Notes: a model not told the origin generated them from the sequence alone. 64,000 nucleotides of DNA from Lysobacter capsici (GCF_014779555.2 NZ_CP094357.1:1364001-1428000), one strand, 5' to 3'. Positions 9,054-18,348 are shown, numbered from the stretch's first letter. Made by a program: numbers and translations.

Positions 9054-11938
9054 GCGCGCGCCTCCTGGTCGGTTTCGGTCATGGACGTGGCGTGCGGCGG
9101 CTGTGTTTTCGAGGCTTCGGCCCGCGCATGGGCGGCGAGGATCTTGTCCGCGGTGATCGGCAGTTCGCGCAGGCGCAGCCCGGTCGCGTGCGCGATCGCG
9201 TTGGCGATCGCCGGCACGATCGGGATCATCACCACTTCGGCCATGCCCTTGGGCGCATCGGTCGGCGACAGCGGCGGCAGCACCTCGCCGGTCTGGCGCC
9301 ACACCGCGACGTCGCGCGCGCGCGGCAGGGTGTAGCGGTTGAAATTCCAGGTGCCGTCGCCGGGACCGCCTTCGTACAGCGGCAGGAATTCGTGCAGCGC
9401 GTGGCCGATGCCCATGGCCACGCCGCCCTGCAGCTGGCTCGACACCAGTTCGGGCACGATCTGGTTGCCGCATTCGAGAATCGAATGATGATTGAGCAAG
9501 TCGACATGCCCCGTGGCGATGTCGACCGCGACCTCGGCGATGGTGCCGATCGCGCTGTAGTAGACGACACCGGCGTTGTTGCGCTGCACCGGCGGATAGA
9601 ACACCCGCGTGCGTTCGACGATGCGGTAACCGTTCGCGGTCGGCGTGCCCAGCCCGTCGGCGCTGCCGTCGCCCCAGCGCAGGGCGAGGCCGTCGAGCGG
9701 CAGGCGCGGATCGTCGCGCAACGGGAACTCGGCTTCGGTCCACTGCCAGCGATTGAAGTAATGCACCACCGCGCCGGTGGCCAGGCCCAGTTCGTAGGCT
9801 TTCGCCGCGAGTTGCCGCAGGCTCAAGGGCTGCAATCCGGCCGCGCTGAGCTTGCCTTCGACCCAGCGCGCGTCCTCGCGCCGCGCCACCAGCGGCGCCA
9901 ACTGGCCGCCGCCGAAACCCTGGCTCCATAGCGCCTGCGCGGCCGGCCACAGGCCCTGGGTGAACAGCAGGCGCGCGGCTTCGCGGCTGGCGTGGCTGAA
10001 GAAATAAGACGAATTGCTGGCGCTGCTCGGGCTGGCGTAGTTCGGCGTCCAGCGCGGATTGCCGACGTGCGCGTCCTGGGTGGCCTGCGACATCAGCCAC
10101 GGGTCGTCGGTGGCGACCATCGGCAATTCCGGCCATTGGGTTTCGCCGGTCAGTACCTCGTCGGCCGGGCGGCCGAGCCATTGCGCGCACACCGCCGCCT
10201 GACTGGTGGCCATGCCGGTGCCCATCTCGATGCCGGTGTGGCGCAGCGCGATGCGGCCGTCGCGGCTGAGCGCGACTTCGGCGAAGGCGGACTCGCCGCC
10301 GGTGCCGTAATCCTTCTGCACGCAACCGAAGCCCACGCCGTAGCGCTTGCCCGGATGCGCGGCGTCGTACTCGGCCTTGCGCTTCGCGCGCTGCGTCCAC
10401 AGCGGATGCTCGCGCGATTTCTTCAGCACTTCGTCGGCGCGCTGCAGGCCGGCCGGAATCGCGCCCTGGGTGTTCTTCATCCCGGTCGCGAACACGTTGC
10501 GCAGGCGCAGTTCGATCGGGTCGAGCTTGAGTTCGGCGGCGATCTCGTCGATCAGCATCTCGGTCGCGCCCATGCTCTGCAAGGTGCCGTAGCCGCGCGC
10601 GGAACCGGCGTCGAGCGCGCGCGAGGCGATCACGGTGCTGCTCAGATCGCTGCGCGGGAAGTAATAGATCGACTGCGCCGCGGTCGCCGCGACCAGACAC
10701 ACCGACGGCGAGAAATTCATCCGCCCGCCGCCGTCGCCGAGCATGCGTCCCTGCAACACTTCGAAGCGGCCGCTGGCGCGATCGAGCTTGAGCCGATAGT
10801 GCATGCGGAAGCTGTGGCGCTTGAGGCTGGACTGGAACTGCTCGTAACGATCGTTAGCCAGCCGCACCGGCCGGCCGCCGCCGTACAACGCCGCCATCAG
10901 CACCACGAACGGAAACGCGTTGTGGTCCTTGGAGCCGTAGCCGACCGTGTAGCACGGATGCAGCACCAGCCGTTTCACGCCGAACTTGGTGGCCGCGAGC
11001 ATGCGCGGGCCGTCCTCGGCGATCTCGTTCGGCGACTGGGTCGCGCTGACCAGGTGCAGGGTGCCGGTGGCGGCATCGAACCAACCGTTGCCGTTGTCCA
11101 GCTCCATCGCCGCGGTGTCGATCGATTGCGAAAAATACTCGCGTTCGAACACCAGCTTGCCGTCGCCGGGGCGATCGAGTTCGGCCGCCATCGCATCCGC
11201 GTGGGCGATGCCCTGCGCGTCGAGCTTGCCGCCGGCATCGCCGGTGACCCACTGCGGGTTGTGCTTCTTGTAGCCGCTGGGGAACAGCACCGTGTCCTTG
11301 TAGCTCGAGTACGCGTCGTCGTCGAACGCGCTGGCGCCGCCGACCCGCACGTAGCGGAACGTCGCCCACGGATCGCGTTCGACCGGCCCGGTCTGCGCGC
11401 CCCAGCGGATCAGTTCGTCGCGGAACTTGAGCCGGCTCTTGGCCGCGCGGAAGCGGGCGAAATCGTTCCAGATCAGCAGCGCCACCGCCTGGCCGAGGTA
11501 GGCCGGGGTCTTGCCTTCGGGCAGCAGCAGGTCCTCGCCGTAGAAGGGCGGAAACGCGACCCCGTCGCGGGCCAGGTCGGCGGCGGTGACGGTGCGGTCG
11601 GGTTGCAGGTCGGCCGGCAGCGAGGACAGGTCGAAGCCCTGGTAGACCCGGTCGGCCTGGGTCAGGCGCAGCAGCATCGCGTGGGCCTGTTCGCGCGGCC
11701 AACCGGGCAGGTCGTGCGCGCGCATGTCGTAGCTGAAGAGTTTTTCGCCGGTGACCTTGGCGGTGGCGTCGGTGCGGTAGCGGATGCGGCCGGTGGCCGG
11801 GTCCCAGGGCATCGGCCGCAGGCGTTCTTTTTCGAACAAGGCCGCGAGCGCGGCGTTGCCGGGGGCGGCGACGTAGACCGTAATGCCGGCGACCACGCTG
11901 CATTTGAGGAAGTCGCGACGGCTCAAGCGGGCTGGCAT
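9050..11938 (-). CDS. Tat-exported molybdopterin-binding dehydrogenase large subunit (IorB-like)
   Basis: 962 residues from ATG 11938. The first residues (MPARLSRRDFLK followed by a hydrophobic stretch) form a twin-arginine signal, so the folded cofactor-bearing enzyme goes to the periplasm. The body is the xanthine dehydrogenase/aldehyde oxidase large-subunit fold, split as in isoquinoline 1-oxidoreductase beta subunits, with conserved blocks such as GSARGYGTLQSMGATEMLIDE (11 residues of it, RGYGTLQSMGA) and GIEMGTGMATS. The substrate is likely an aldehyde or N-heterocycle but cannot be read from sequence. It is the first gene of the operon. No XdhC-type maturation factor lies nearby. A start 14 codons upstream is possible but would lengthen the Tat n-region. 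Confidence 0.92.
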   Translation of the reverse strand: MPARLSRRDFLKCSVVAGITVYVAAPGNAALAALFEKERLRPMPWDPATGRIRYRTDATAKVTGEKLFSYDMRAHDLPGWPREQAHAMLLRLTQADRVYQGFDLSSLPADLQPDRTVTAADLARDGVAFPPFYGEDLLLPEGKTPAYLGQAVALLIWNDFARFRAAKSRLKFRDELIRWGAQTGPVERDPWATFRYVRVGGASAFDDDAYSSYKDTVLFPSGYKKHNPQWVTGDAGGKLDAQGIAHADAMAAELDRPGDGKLVFEREYFSQSIDTAAMELDNGNGWFDAATGTLHLVSATQSPNEIAEDGPRMLAATKFGVKRLVLHPCYTVGYGSKDHNAFPFVVLMAALYGGGRPVRLANDRYEQFQSSLKRHSFRMHYRLKLDRASGRFEVLQGRMLGDGGGRMNFSPSVCLVAATAAQSIYYFPRSDLSSTVIASRALDAGSARGYGTLQSMGATEMLIDEIAAELKLDPIELRLRNVFATGMKNTQGAIPAGLQRADEVLKKSREHPLWTQRAKRKAEYDAAHPGKRYGVGFGCVQKDYGTGGESAFAEVALSRDGRIALRHTGIEMGTGMATSQAAVCAQWLGRPADEVLTGETQWPELPMVATDDPWLMSQATQDAHVGNPRWTPNYASPSSASNSSYFFSHASREAARLLFTQGLWPAAQALWSQGFGGGQLAPLVARREDARWVEGKLSAAGLQPLSLRQLAAKAYELGLATGAVVHYFNRWQWTEAEFPLRDDPRLPLDGLALRWGDGSADGLGTPTANGYRIVERTRVFYPPVQRNNAGVVYYSAIGTIAEVAVDIATGHVDLLNHHSILECGNQIVPELVSSQLQGGVAMGIGHALHEFLPLYEGGPGDGTWNFNRYTLPRARDVAVWRQTGEVLPPLSPTDAPKGMAEVVMIPIVPAIANAIAHATGLRLRELPITADKILAAHARAEASKTQPPHATSMTETDQEARA

Positions 11939-12174
11939 GGGCGGGTGGCTCCGGCTGGCTCTGCCCGATAGTAGGCCCATCCGGCCTGGGAAAACACGGT
12001 GAAATTCGCGCCCCGCGGCGGCGGTGTGGTCTGGCTGTGCCGGCGGTGGCCGCGCGGAGCGAATCGGATCGTTTTATCGGCGACGGGTTGGTCGCAGCAT
12101 GTCGTCGCGATCGCATCGGAACTGCGTCCCTCCGGATCGGAAAGCGGGGGCCGCGCGCCCCAACCCGCGCAAGA

Positions 12175-12912
12175 TCAGCGGGCGTTCGCCGGCGGGTCGC
12201 TTGCGGTCGACGGCCAGGCCTCGTCGCACCACTGTCCTATCGCGGATGCGGCTTGGCTGGGGCAGGCTTGCAGGATGAAGTGCGGCGCGTCGATCTCGAC
12301 GCATCGCATGCGCGGCCGCGCATGCTGGATCGTCGACAGACTGTCGGCGCCGACCAGGCGGTCGCGGGTCGCGCGCAGGTACAGCATCGGCAGATCGATC
12401 TCGCGCAGCGCGGCGGTCGCGTCGACCGTGCGGACCGCATCGAGCCGATGCGCGAGCACCGCGGGCCGCACCTCGTTCAATGTCGCCGCGATGCGCGCGC
12501 GCCATCGCGAATCCGACCAGCGGCCGAGCATCATCTGCGCGATCAGCGCGACGCGAATGCGCGACACCGGCAAGGTTGTCGCCCAGCGCGGCAACCTCGC
12601 CGCGAACCAGGGCGACCACGGCGGCCGGGGCGAACGCGCGAACGAGGCGCACAACGCCAATCCGGCCAGGTTCGGCGGCCGTTGCGCGGCCAGCGCGATC
12701 GCCACCAGCCCGGAGAAGGATTCGCCGAGCAGCAGATAGGGCCGGTCGGTCGGCAATCGCGGATGCACGAAGGCCGTGAGTTCGGCGTAACCCAGCGCGC
12801 GATCGCGCGGGTAGGCGATGACCTCGGCGTCGAAGCGCGGCGCCATCGCCGCGATGAAGTCGTCCAGCAAGGCGCCGATGCCGTCCATGCCGGGCAGGAC
12901 GAGGCAGCGCAT
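12175..12912 (-). CDS. Alpha/beta hydrolase, cytoplasmic
   Basis: 245 residues with no signal peptide. It opens directly with the first strand (MRCLVLPGMDGIG, a degenerate HG oxyanion region). The nucleophile elbow is GESFSG, and a late APHFILQ supplies the probable catalytic His. The RATRDRLVG segment holds the acid. This resembles small acyl-ester hydrolases of the BioH/thioesterase type, but the substrate is unknown. It lies 3 bp downstream of the zinc-ribbon gene and is very likely cotranscribed with it. Confidence 0.85.
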   Translation of the reverse strand: MRCLVLPGMDGIGALLDDFIAAMAPRFDAEVIAYPRDRALGYAELTAFVHPRLPTDRPYLLLGESFSGLVAIALAAQRPPNLAGLALCASFARSPRPPWSPWFAARLPRWATTLPVSRIRVALIAQMMLGRWSDSRWRARIAATLNEVRPAVLAHRLDAVRTVDATAALREIDLPMLYLRATRDRLVGADSLSTIQHARPRMRCVEIDAPHFILQACPSQAASAIGQWCDEAWPSTASDPPANAR

Positions 12913-12915
12913 CGG

Positions 12916-13620
12916 TCAGCGCCGCCGCGCCGTGCGGCCGCGTCGGGTTGCGATGGGCGCTGCCTCGCTGCCGTCGTCTTGCAGCAGGCGAGCGCCCAGC
13001 CGATCGAGCGTCTTGAGCATCGTCGTGCGATGCCTCGCCAGCTTCATCCATGTCGGCAGACGCGAAATCATCGAACCGTTGCCGGCCTGACGCGTGCGTT
13101 CGCGCTGAGTCGCGGCGATGTAGCGACGCAGCTCCTGCAGATGCCGCGCGTTGTAGGCCCAGGCCAGGCCGTGGCGGGTAGGCTCGATCAGGCGCAGCGG
13201 CAGGCCCAGGTACGGGTCGCGCGGTTCGTTACCGCGATGACGGTGCACGCTGGTGTCCACTTGACTGTCGCGCGCGCAGATCGGGCAGCGCGCCGCCAGT
13301 CGCGGCGGGGCCGACGCCGGCATGTGTTCGTAAATACGGTTCACGCTCAGCCATTGGTAGCCGCAGTAGCCGCAAGGACGCCGGCCTTGCAAGCGCACCG
13401 GGCCGAACCAATCGTTTTGCGCCGCTGGCGTTCCGCAACGCAACTCGCCGGCCGCATGCAGACCGCAGCCGGCGCAGGCGAAACGAATGTCCCTGCGGCC
13501 GTTTTCATACGGCGCGCGCACCAGACCGGGACGCGCGCAACGCGGACAGCGCACCTCGATCAGGTCGGCGTAGCGCCACAATCCATGGCCGTCGTCGATG
13601 TGGCGAAGCGCAGCGTCCAT
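12916..13620 (-). CDS. Zinc-ribbon protein, unknown function
   Basis: 234 residues with four CxxC knuckles (CPRC, CAGC, CGYC, CPIC) in the first 120 residues, consistent with two zinc ribbons. A basic helical second half ends in an Arg-rich tail. I do not recognise the family; a nucleic-acid-binding or protein-interaction role is only a guess. It is followed immediately by the alpha/beta hydrolase gene and sits 13 bp downstream of the serine dehydratase gene, all on the minus strand, so the three may form one transcript. Confidence 0.75.
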   Translation of the reverse strand: MDAALRHIDDGHGLWRYADLIEVRCPRCARPGLVRAPYENGRRDIRFACAGCGLHAAGELRCGTPAAQNDWFGPVRLQGRRPCGYCGYQWLSVNRIYEHMPASAPPRLAARCPICARDSQVDTSVHRHRGNEPRDPYLGLPLRLIEPTRHGLAWAYNARHLQELRRYIAATQRERTRQAGNGSMISRLPTWMKLARHRTTMLKTLDRLGARLLQDDGSEAAPIATRRGRTARRR

Positions 13621-13633
13621 GCAGGAGGTTCGC

Positions 13634-15037
13634 TCAGCACTCGATGACGTTGACCGCCAGGCCGCCGCGCGAGGTTTCCTTGTACTTGTCCTGCATGTCG
13701 CGGCCGGTGTCGCGCATGGTCTTGATCACCTTGTCCAGGCTGACCTTGTGCTTGCCGTCGCCGCGCATCGCCATGCGGTAGGCGTTGATCGCCTTGACCG
13801 CGCCCATCGCGTTGCGCTCGATGCAGGGGATCTGCACCAGGCCGCCGATCGGGTCGCAGGTCAGGCCGAGGTTGTGTTCCATGCCGATCTCGGCGGCGTT
13901 CTCGATCTGGCTGGTGCTGCCGCCGAGCGCGGCGACCAGGCCAGCCGCCGCCATCGAACAGGCCACGCCGACTTCGCCCTGGCAGCCGACTTCGGCGCCG
14001 CTGATCGAGGCGTTTTCCTTGTACAGGATGCCGACCGCGGCCGCGGTCAGCAGGAAGTTGCGCACGCCCTGCAGATTGGCGCCGGGGCAGAAGCGGTCGT
14101 AGTAATGCAGCACCGAGGGAATGATGCCGGCCGCGCCATTGGTCGGCGCGGTGACCACGCGGCCGCCGGCGGCGTTTTCTTCGTTGACCGCGAGCGCGTA
14201 CAGATTGACCCAGTCGAGCACGGTCAGCGGATCGCGCATCGCCGCCTCGGGCTTGGTCGACAGCTCGGCGAACAAGGCCGGCGCGCGCCGCGACACGTGC
14301 AGGCCGCCGGGCAGGGTGCCGGTTTCGCGGATGCCGCGCGCCACGCAGGCCTGCATCGCGTTCCAGATTTCGTCCAAGCCGGCGTTGATCTGCTCGTCGC
14401 TGCGCCACACGCGCTCGTTGGCCATCATCATTTCGGCGATGGTCAGGCCGCTGCTGGCGGCCTGCGCGAGCAACTGGTCGCCGGAATGGAACGGATACGG
14501 CTGATCGGTGGTGTCGGCGACGATGCGGTCTTCGGCCGCTTCGTCCTGGTTGACCACGAAGCCGCCGCCGACCGAGTAGTAGTCGCGGGTGGCGATCACG
14601 TTGCCGTCGGCGTCGAACGCGGTGAAGCGCATGCCGTTGGTGTGGAACGGCAGTTTCTGCCGCTTGTTCATGATCAGGTCGTGCTTCTCGTCGAAGCCGA
14701 TCTCGTGGCGGCCGAACAGGTTGATGCGCTTGCTCTTGCGGATGCGTTCGAGCGCGGCCGGGATGATGTCGGGATCGATCTGGTTCGGCCAATGGCCTTC
14801 CAGGCCCATCAGCACCGCCTTGTCGGTGCCGTGGCCGCGCCCGGTCAGGGCCAGCGAGCCGAACACCTCGGCGCGCACGCGCGCGGTGCGGGCGAGGTCG
14901 GCGCCGGGTTCGCCGCTGCCGCAGCCTTCGATCAGCCAGCGCTCGATGAAGCGCGCGGCGGCGCGCATCGGGCCGACGGTGTGCGAGGAACTCGGGCCGA
15001 TGCCGATCTTGAACAGGTCGAAACTGCTGACTGCCAC
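13634..15037 (-). CDS. sdaA: L-serine dehydratase (iron-sulfur type)
   Basis: Deaminates L-serine to pyruvate and ammonia using a 4Fe-4S cluster. 467 residues from a GTG start at 15037, chosen because the conserved [21 protein letters not shown] block begins at once and a GGAG lies about 11 bp upstream; family length is about 455-465. The N-terminal beta domain and the C-terminal alpha domain are fused, as in single-chain SdaA. The alpha domain includes [15 protein letters not shown] and [12 protein letters not shown], with cluster cysteines. The last residue is Cys (NVIEC), matching the tail-in-mouth C-terminal cysteine described for Legionella L-serine dehydratase. The gene is divergent from the glutaredoxin-like gene. 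Confidence 0.95.
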   Translation of the reverse strand: MAVSSFDLFKIGIGPSSSHTVGPMRAAARFIERWLIEGCGSGEPGADLARTARVRAEVFGSLALTGRGHGTDKAVLMGLEGHWPNQIDPDIIPAALERIRKSKRINLFGRHEIGFDEKHDLIMNKRQKLPFHTNGMRFTAFDADGNVIATRDYYSVGGGFVVNQDEAAEDRIVADTTDQPYPFHSGDQLLAQAASSGLTIAEMMMANERVWRSDEQINAGLDEIWNAMQACVARGIRETGTLPGGLHVSRRAPALFAELSTKPEAAMRDPLTVLDWVNLYALAVNEENAAGGRVVTAPTNGAAGIIPSVLHYYDRFCPGANLQGVRNFLLTAAAVGILYKENASISGAEVGCQGEVGVACSMAAAGLVAALGGSTSQIENAAEIGMEHNLGLTCDPIGGLVQIPCIERNAMGAVKAINAYRMAMRGDGKHKVSLDKVIKTMRDTGRDMQDKYKETSRGGLAVNVIEC

Positions 15038-15224
15038 GGGCTTGCTGCTCCAACGAAGGGGGTCGGGCGTTGCTGGCGTGCCGCGCGGACCGGCGCACTG
15101 GTCCGGGCCGCGGGGGCGTTGAGCGGCGTATTCTACGCGCGCCCTGCCGCGGCGAGTGCTGCGCCGTTCACGCGCGCCGTATCGACGGCGGCGGGTTTTC
15201 CCGCCATACCGCAGCGAATTGACG

Positions 15225-15479
15225 ATGAGCCCGAGCCGGACTGTGCTGACTTTGTTCCAACGCGACGACTGCCATCTGTGCGACCTGGCGCTGGCGGTGC
15301 TGGCGCATGCGCGGGCGCCGGAGTTCGACAGTGTGTTCATCGATGACGATGAGGCGCTGGAGGCGCGCTATGGGGAGCGGGTGCCGGTGTTGCGCGACGA
15401 GGGGCGCGGGGTGGAGCTGGATTGGCCGTTCGATGCGGGGCGGGTGATCGATTGGTTGGGCGCGCCCGGGCGCGACTGA
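15225..15479 (+). CDS. Glutaredoxin-like protein (DUF836)
   Basis: 84 residues from ATG 15225. The thioredoxin-like fold shows a first strand ([11 protein letters not shown]) whose CHLC active site matches the DUF836/YruB-like redox family. The rest follows the family with [20 protein letters not shown] (cis-Pro region RVPVL) and a short C-terminal helix. Likely a small cytoplasmic thiol-redox protein. An upstream in-frame extension to 15156 is Arg-rich and not protein-like. The gene is divergent from sdaA and followed directly by a repeat island. Confidence 0.85.
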   Translation: MSPSRTVLTLFQRDDCHLCDLALAVLAHARAPEFDSVFIDDDEALEARYGERVPVLRDEGRGVELDWPFDAGRVIDWLGAPGRD

Positions 15480-15497
15480 GCATTGTGGCGGATGCCC

Positions 15498-15598
15498 CCT
15501 GTAGGAGCGGCGTGAGCCGCGACCGCGCCATGACGACCACCTCGCAAGCTGCACCGTAGTTGCATTGCCGCGGTCGCGGCTCGCGCCGCTCCTACAGG
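15498..15598. repeat. REP pair (BIME-like inverted repeat)
   Basis: Two 30-bp arms, 15498-15527 and 15569-15598, are reverse complements with one mismatch around a 41-bp spacer. The core GTAGGAGCGGCGTGAGCCGC is the REP type seen again at 16225-16254 and 47542-47600. It would form a long hairpin just downstream of the glutaredoxin-like gene. REPs of this type are usually mobilised by RAYT transposases encoded elsewhere in the genome. Confidence 0.85.
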
Positions 15599-15641
15599 TA
15601 GCCATGCCGCTTTCGCTCGGGCCTGAAGTCACGCAGTTCAC

Positions 15642-16186
15642 CCAGCGCTGCGACGCTTGGAACTCGCGAGAACAAAAGCACACCCGAAGGGCGGCGCACA
15701 TGGATGTGCGCCGTGCGCCACCGGGACAGGATGTCCCGTGTGGCGCATGCCTGCGTCTGCTCCGAGCTTGCGGGCACTTGATTCAAAGAAAAGCGTTTTT
15801 CTTTGGTTACCTTTCTTTTGTCGCTTTTGACAAAAGAAAGTAACTCGGCCGCTTGCGGACGAAAGCTGTTGATCTTGCCTCTGGCTTCAAAAGCTTCAAA
15901 GCTTCAAAGCTTCAAAGCTTTGAAGATTTGAAGCCTTTAAAGCTGCAAGCAGGATCAAAAGCGTTCCGCCGCTAAAGCGGCGGGTCACTTTCTTTTGTCT
16001 AAAGCAACAAAAGAAAGGTAACCAAAGAAAAATGCTTTTTTGTGAATCAAGAGCCCGCGCGATCGGTGCAGGCGCAGGCATGCGCCACACGGGACATCCA
16101 TGTCCCGGTGGCGCACGGCGTGCATCCTGCACGCCGCCCTTCGGGTGTGCTGTTGCTAACGCGAGTTCCAAGCCTCGCAGCGCTGG
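15642..16186. repeat. 545-bp inverted-repeat element, MITE-like
   Basis: The outer ends are imperfect reverse complements (CCAGCGCTGCGA... versus ...TCGCAGCGCTGG). The similarity continues inward for nearly 200 bp on each side, through blocks such as CACACCCGAAGGGCGGC and GGTTACCTTTCTTTTGTC. The centre holds tandem AAGCTTC units (about 15886-15925) and an AT-richer segment. No gene is recognised inside. The T-rich stretches and matched ends suggest a non-autonomous mobile element or a decayed duplication. It is flanked by REP sequences on both sides. Confidence 0.75.
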
Positions 16187-16224
16187 TAGTGACGACTGAA
16201 ACGAGGCAAAAACCACAGGGCCTG

Positions 16225-16254
16225 CCTGTAGGAGCGGCGCGAGCCGCGACCGCG
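16225..16254. repeat. Single REP sequence
   Basis: A 30-bp copy of the REP core (CCTGTAGGAGCGGCGCGAGC and following bases) lies 38 bp beyond the 545-bp inverted-repeat element, in the same orientation as the left arm at 15498. Confidence 0.8.
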
Positions 16255-16428
16255 TCATTACAACAACGGCGCCAGCCACGATATGGGCCGATCAGGTCGC
16301 GAAGATCATCGCGGTAACGGTGCGCGACCGGCGCCACTGCGAAACAGCGCGTCGCCGTGGATGAAACATCGGTGGACCCGCCACCCGCCACCCGCGGCGC
16401 GCCATCGCGGCGCGCCGCGTCGATACGC

Positions 16429-16983
16429 TTACTTCGCCGGCGCGAACACGACCTTCGTGCTTACCGCCACTTCGTTCGGAATGATCGAGGTGTCGGCCCA
16501 CTCGCCGGCGCCCACGCCGAAGTCCAGGCGCTTGACCGTGGCCTTGCCGGTCAGCACCGGCTTGTCGCCGGGGGTCCAGGTGAAGGTCAAGGTCACCGGC
16601 TTGCTCGCGCCGCGCAGGTTCAGGCTGCCGTCGGCGGCGTAGTTGTTGCCGCCCAGGCTGCGGAACTTGGTCGCGGTGAAACGCGCCTGCGGGAATTTGG
16701 CGATGCTGAAGAAATCCGCGCCCTTGAGGGTGTCGTCGCGCTCGGCGTTCTTGGTGTTGGCGCCGGCCAGCGGGATCACCACGTCGAGCTTGGAGGTGTC
16801 CACACGCGCCGGGTCGAAGCTCAGGCGCGCGGTGAAGCCGGGGAAATTGCCGGCGAACACTTCGCCCTGGTACTTGGTGGCGAAGGTCAGGGTCGAGCCG
16901 GTCTGCTGCACGTAGTCGGCGGCGAATGCGGGCGCGGCGACGGCAAACAGGGCGGCGGCCAGGGCGAGGGATTTAATCTGCAT
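16429..16983 (-). CDS. YceI family periplasmic protein
   Basis: 184 residues with a clear Sec signal peptide (MQIKSLALAAALFAVAAPAFA). The mature part is the YceI lipocalin-like beta-barrel, which binds polyisoprenoid or other amphiphilic ligands: it opens ADYVQQTGSTLTF, ends with the SVGVGAGEWAD-like strand (here DFGVGAGEWADTSIIPNEV), and is of usual length. A GGAG lies 9 bp before the ATG. The start overlaps the end of the cytochrome b561 gene by 11 bp, so translation is probably coupled. It is the last gene of the YceI-b561-YceI operon. Confidence 0.93.
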   Translation of the reverse strand: MQIKSLALAAALFAVAAPAFAADYVQQTGSTLTFATKYQGEVFAGNFPGFTARLSFDPARVDTSKLDVVIPLAGANTKNAERDDTLKGADFFSIAKFPQARFTATKFRSLGGNNYAADGSLNLRGASKPVTLTFTWTPGDKPVLTGKATVKRLDFGVGAGEWADTSIIPNEVAVSTKVVFAPAK

Positions 16984-17617
16984 TGCGATGCTCCGGAGAG
17001 GGGGAGGCGGGAGGAGACGGTTCGGGCAGCACCTGCGCGACGGTGACGTCGCGGATCGCGCGGAAGGTCCGGCGTCCGCCCGGCAACATGCGGTTGAGAG
17101 TGTCGTCGTGCTGGAACAGGTGGTGATAGAACGCGGCCCCCGCATGCGCGACGACCAGCGCCAGCAGCAGCCAGAAGCCGTATTCGTGGACCTGGTGGCT
17201 CAGCAGCGCGAGGTCTTCGCCGCGCGGGGCGATCTTGGGCAGGTTGAACAGGCCGAAGTACTGCAGCGGGTAGCCCGAGGACGAATTGAACACCCAGCCG
17301 GAAATCGGCAGGGCGAACATCAGGACGTACAAGGCCCAATGGGTCAGCGAGGCGATGCGTTCCTGCCAGTGCGGGGTGCCTTCCACCGGCTTGGGCGCGC
17401 CGGCGTAGATCCGCCACAGCAGGCGCAGCACGACCAGGGTCAGCAGGGTCAGGCCGAGCGATTTGTGCAGGGCGTAGATCTTGATCTTCGACGGGCCGTT
17501 GCTCATGTCGGTCATGGTGAGGCCGATCACGGCGATGGTCGCGATCAGCAGCACGACCAGCCAATGCAGCGATTGGCTGACGGCGCCCCATCGGTCGGCG
17601 GTGTTCTTGAGTGTCAT
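16973..17617 (-). CDS. Cytochrome b561 family membrane protein
   Basis: 214 residues with four membrane helices and histidines placed to bind two b haems (SLHWLVV, ALHKSLG, LTHWALY, LSHQVHEYG, and VVAHAGAAFYHH). Such proteins carry electrons between quinol and periplasmic acceptors. The ATG at 17617 overlaps the stop of the upstream YceI gene (ATGA, 17614-17617). Being sandwiched between two YceI genes points to a shared role, perhaps isoprenoid-quinone handling; that is inference. The C-terminus is Pro/Ser-rich. Confidence 0.93.
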   Translation of the reverse strand: MTLKNTADRWGAVSQSLHWLVVLLIATIAVIGLTMTDMSNGPSKIKIYALHKSLGLTLLTLVVLRLLWRIYAGAPKPVEGTPHWQERIASLTHWALYVLMFALPISGWVFNSSSGYPLQYFGLFNLPKIAPRGEDLALLSHQVHEYGFWLLLALVVAHAGAAFYHHLFQHDDTLNRMLPGGRRTFRAIRDVTVAQVLPEPSPPASPSPEHRNAD

Positions 17618-18348
17618 CGGCTGGGCTCCGGTTGGGGCTTGGCTGCGCCGGGGTCGGCGGGTTGGGGCGTGCTGGGTTCGGCGTCGGCGGGCGGGGTGTC
17701 GCCGGCGTCGTCCGCGGGCGCGGCGCCGGCCGCGGCTGGTGTGGCGCCGACGTATTTGTCGCGCACCGCTTCGGCTTCGATGCGCAGTTCGACTTCGTCG
17801 CCGATCACCGATTTCCATGCGTCGATGCCGAACTGCGCGCGGCTCAGGCGCGCGGTCGCGGAGAAGCCGGCGGTGCGGTGGAACGGCGGCAGCGGATGGC
17901 GCTTGAGCTGGTTGAGCTTGACGTCCATGCACAAGGGCTTGGTGACGCCGTGCAGGGTCAGTTGGCCGCAGACCTCGGCGCGGTCGGGATCGCCGGCGAC
18001 CGGCTGGGTGCGTTCGGACACGAAACGCGCGAGCGGATAGCGCTTGCCGTCGAGCAGGTTGGCCGCGAGCGTGGCCTTGTTCCATTTCGCGTCGCCCAGG
18101 TCGAGCCGGGTCAGCGGCACCTGCACGTCCAGCTGCGCGCTGCGCCAGTCGTCGCGATCGAAGCGCAGGGTGCCGGCGCTGCCGGACACGGTGCCGAGCG
18201 CCTGCGAGAAACCGGCATGGGAAATCGCGAACATCACCCGGGTATGCACCGGGTCGAAACCGTAGGTCGCCAGCTCCGCGGCGGCCGCCGCCGACGGCAG
18301 GGCCGCGAGCACGGTCAGGGCGATGGCGCGGCGGCGGATGGCGGACAT
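17614..18348 (-). CDS. YceI family protein with acidic C-terminal tail
   Basis: 244 residues from ATG 18348, preceded by AGGAG at 7 bp. A signal peptide covers 1-26 or so (ending SAAAAA). The YceI barrel starts at ELATYGFDPVHTRVMF and includes the usual GTVSGSAGTLRFD and FGIDAWKSVIGDEVEL blocks. An extra tail of about 45 residues, rich in Ala, Pro and Asp, distinguishes it from the other YceI copy and may be a linker or a low-complexity surface. It is the first gene of the operon, and its promoter must lie in the 328-bp region shared with the divergent hybrid kinase. Confidence 0.92.
   Translation of the reverse strand: MSAIRRRAIALTVLAALPSAAAAAELATYGFDPVHTRVMFAISHAGFSQALGTVSGSAGTLRFDRDDWRSAQLDVQVPLTRLDLGDAKWNKATLAANLLDGKRYPLARFVSERTQPVAGDPDRAEVCGQLTLHGVTKPLCMDVKLNQLKRHPLPPFHRTAGFSATARLSRAQFGIDAWKSVIGDEVELRIEAEAVRDKYVGATPAAAGAAPADDAGDTPPADAEPSTPQPADPGAAKPQPEPSR

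Noticed and set aside
9992-11971. 659-codon plus-strand frame over the dehydrogenase large subunit
   Set aside because: Antisense shadow; the minus strand encodes a complete Tat-signal dehydrogenase.
15642-16186. Insertion sequence with transposase
   Set aside because: No transposase-like frame inside; only inverted-repeat arms.
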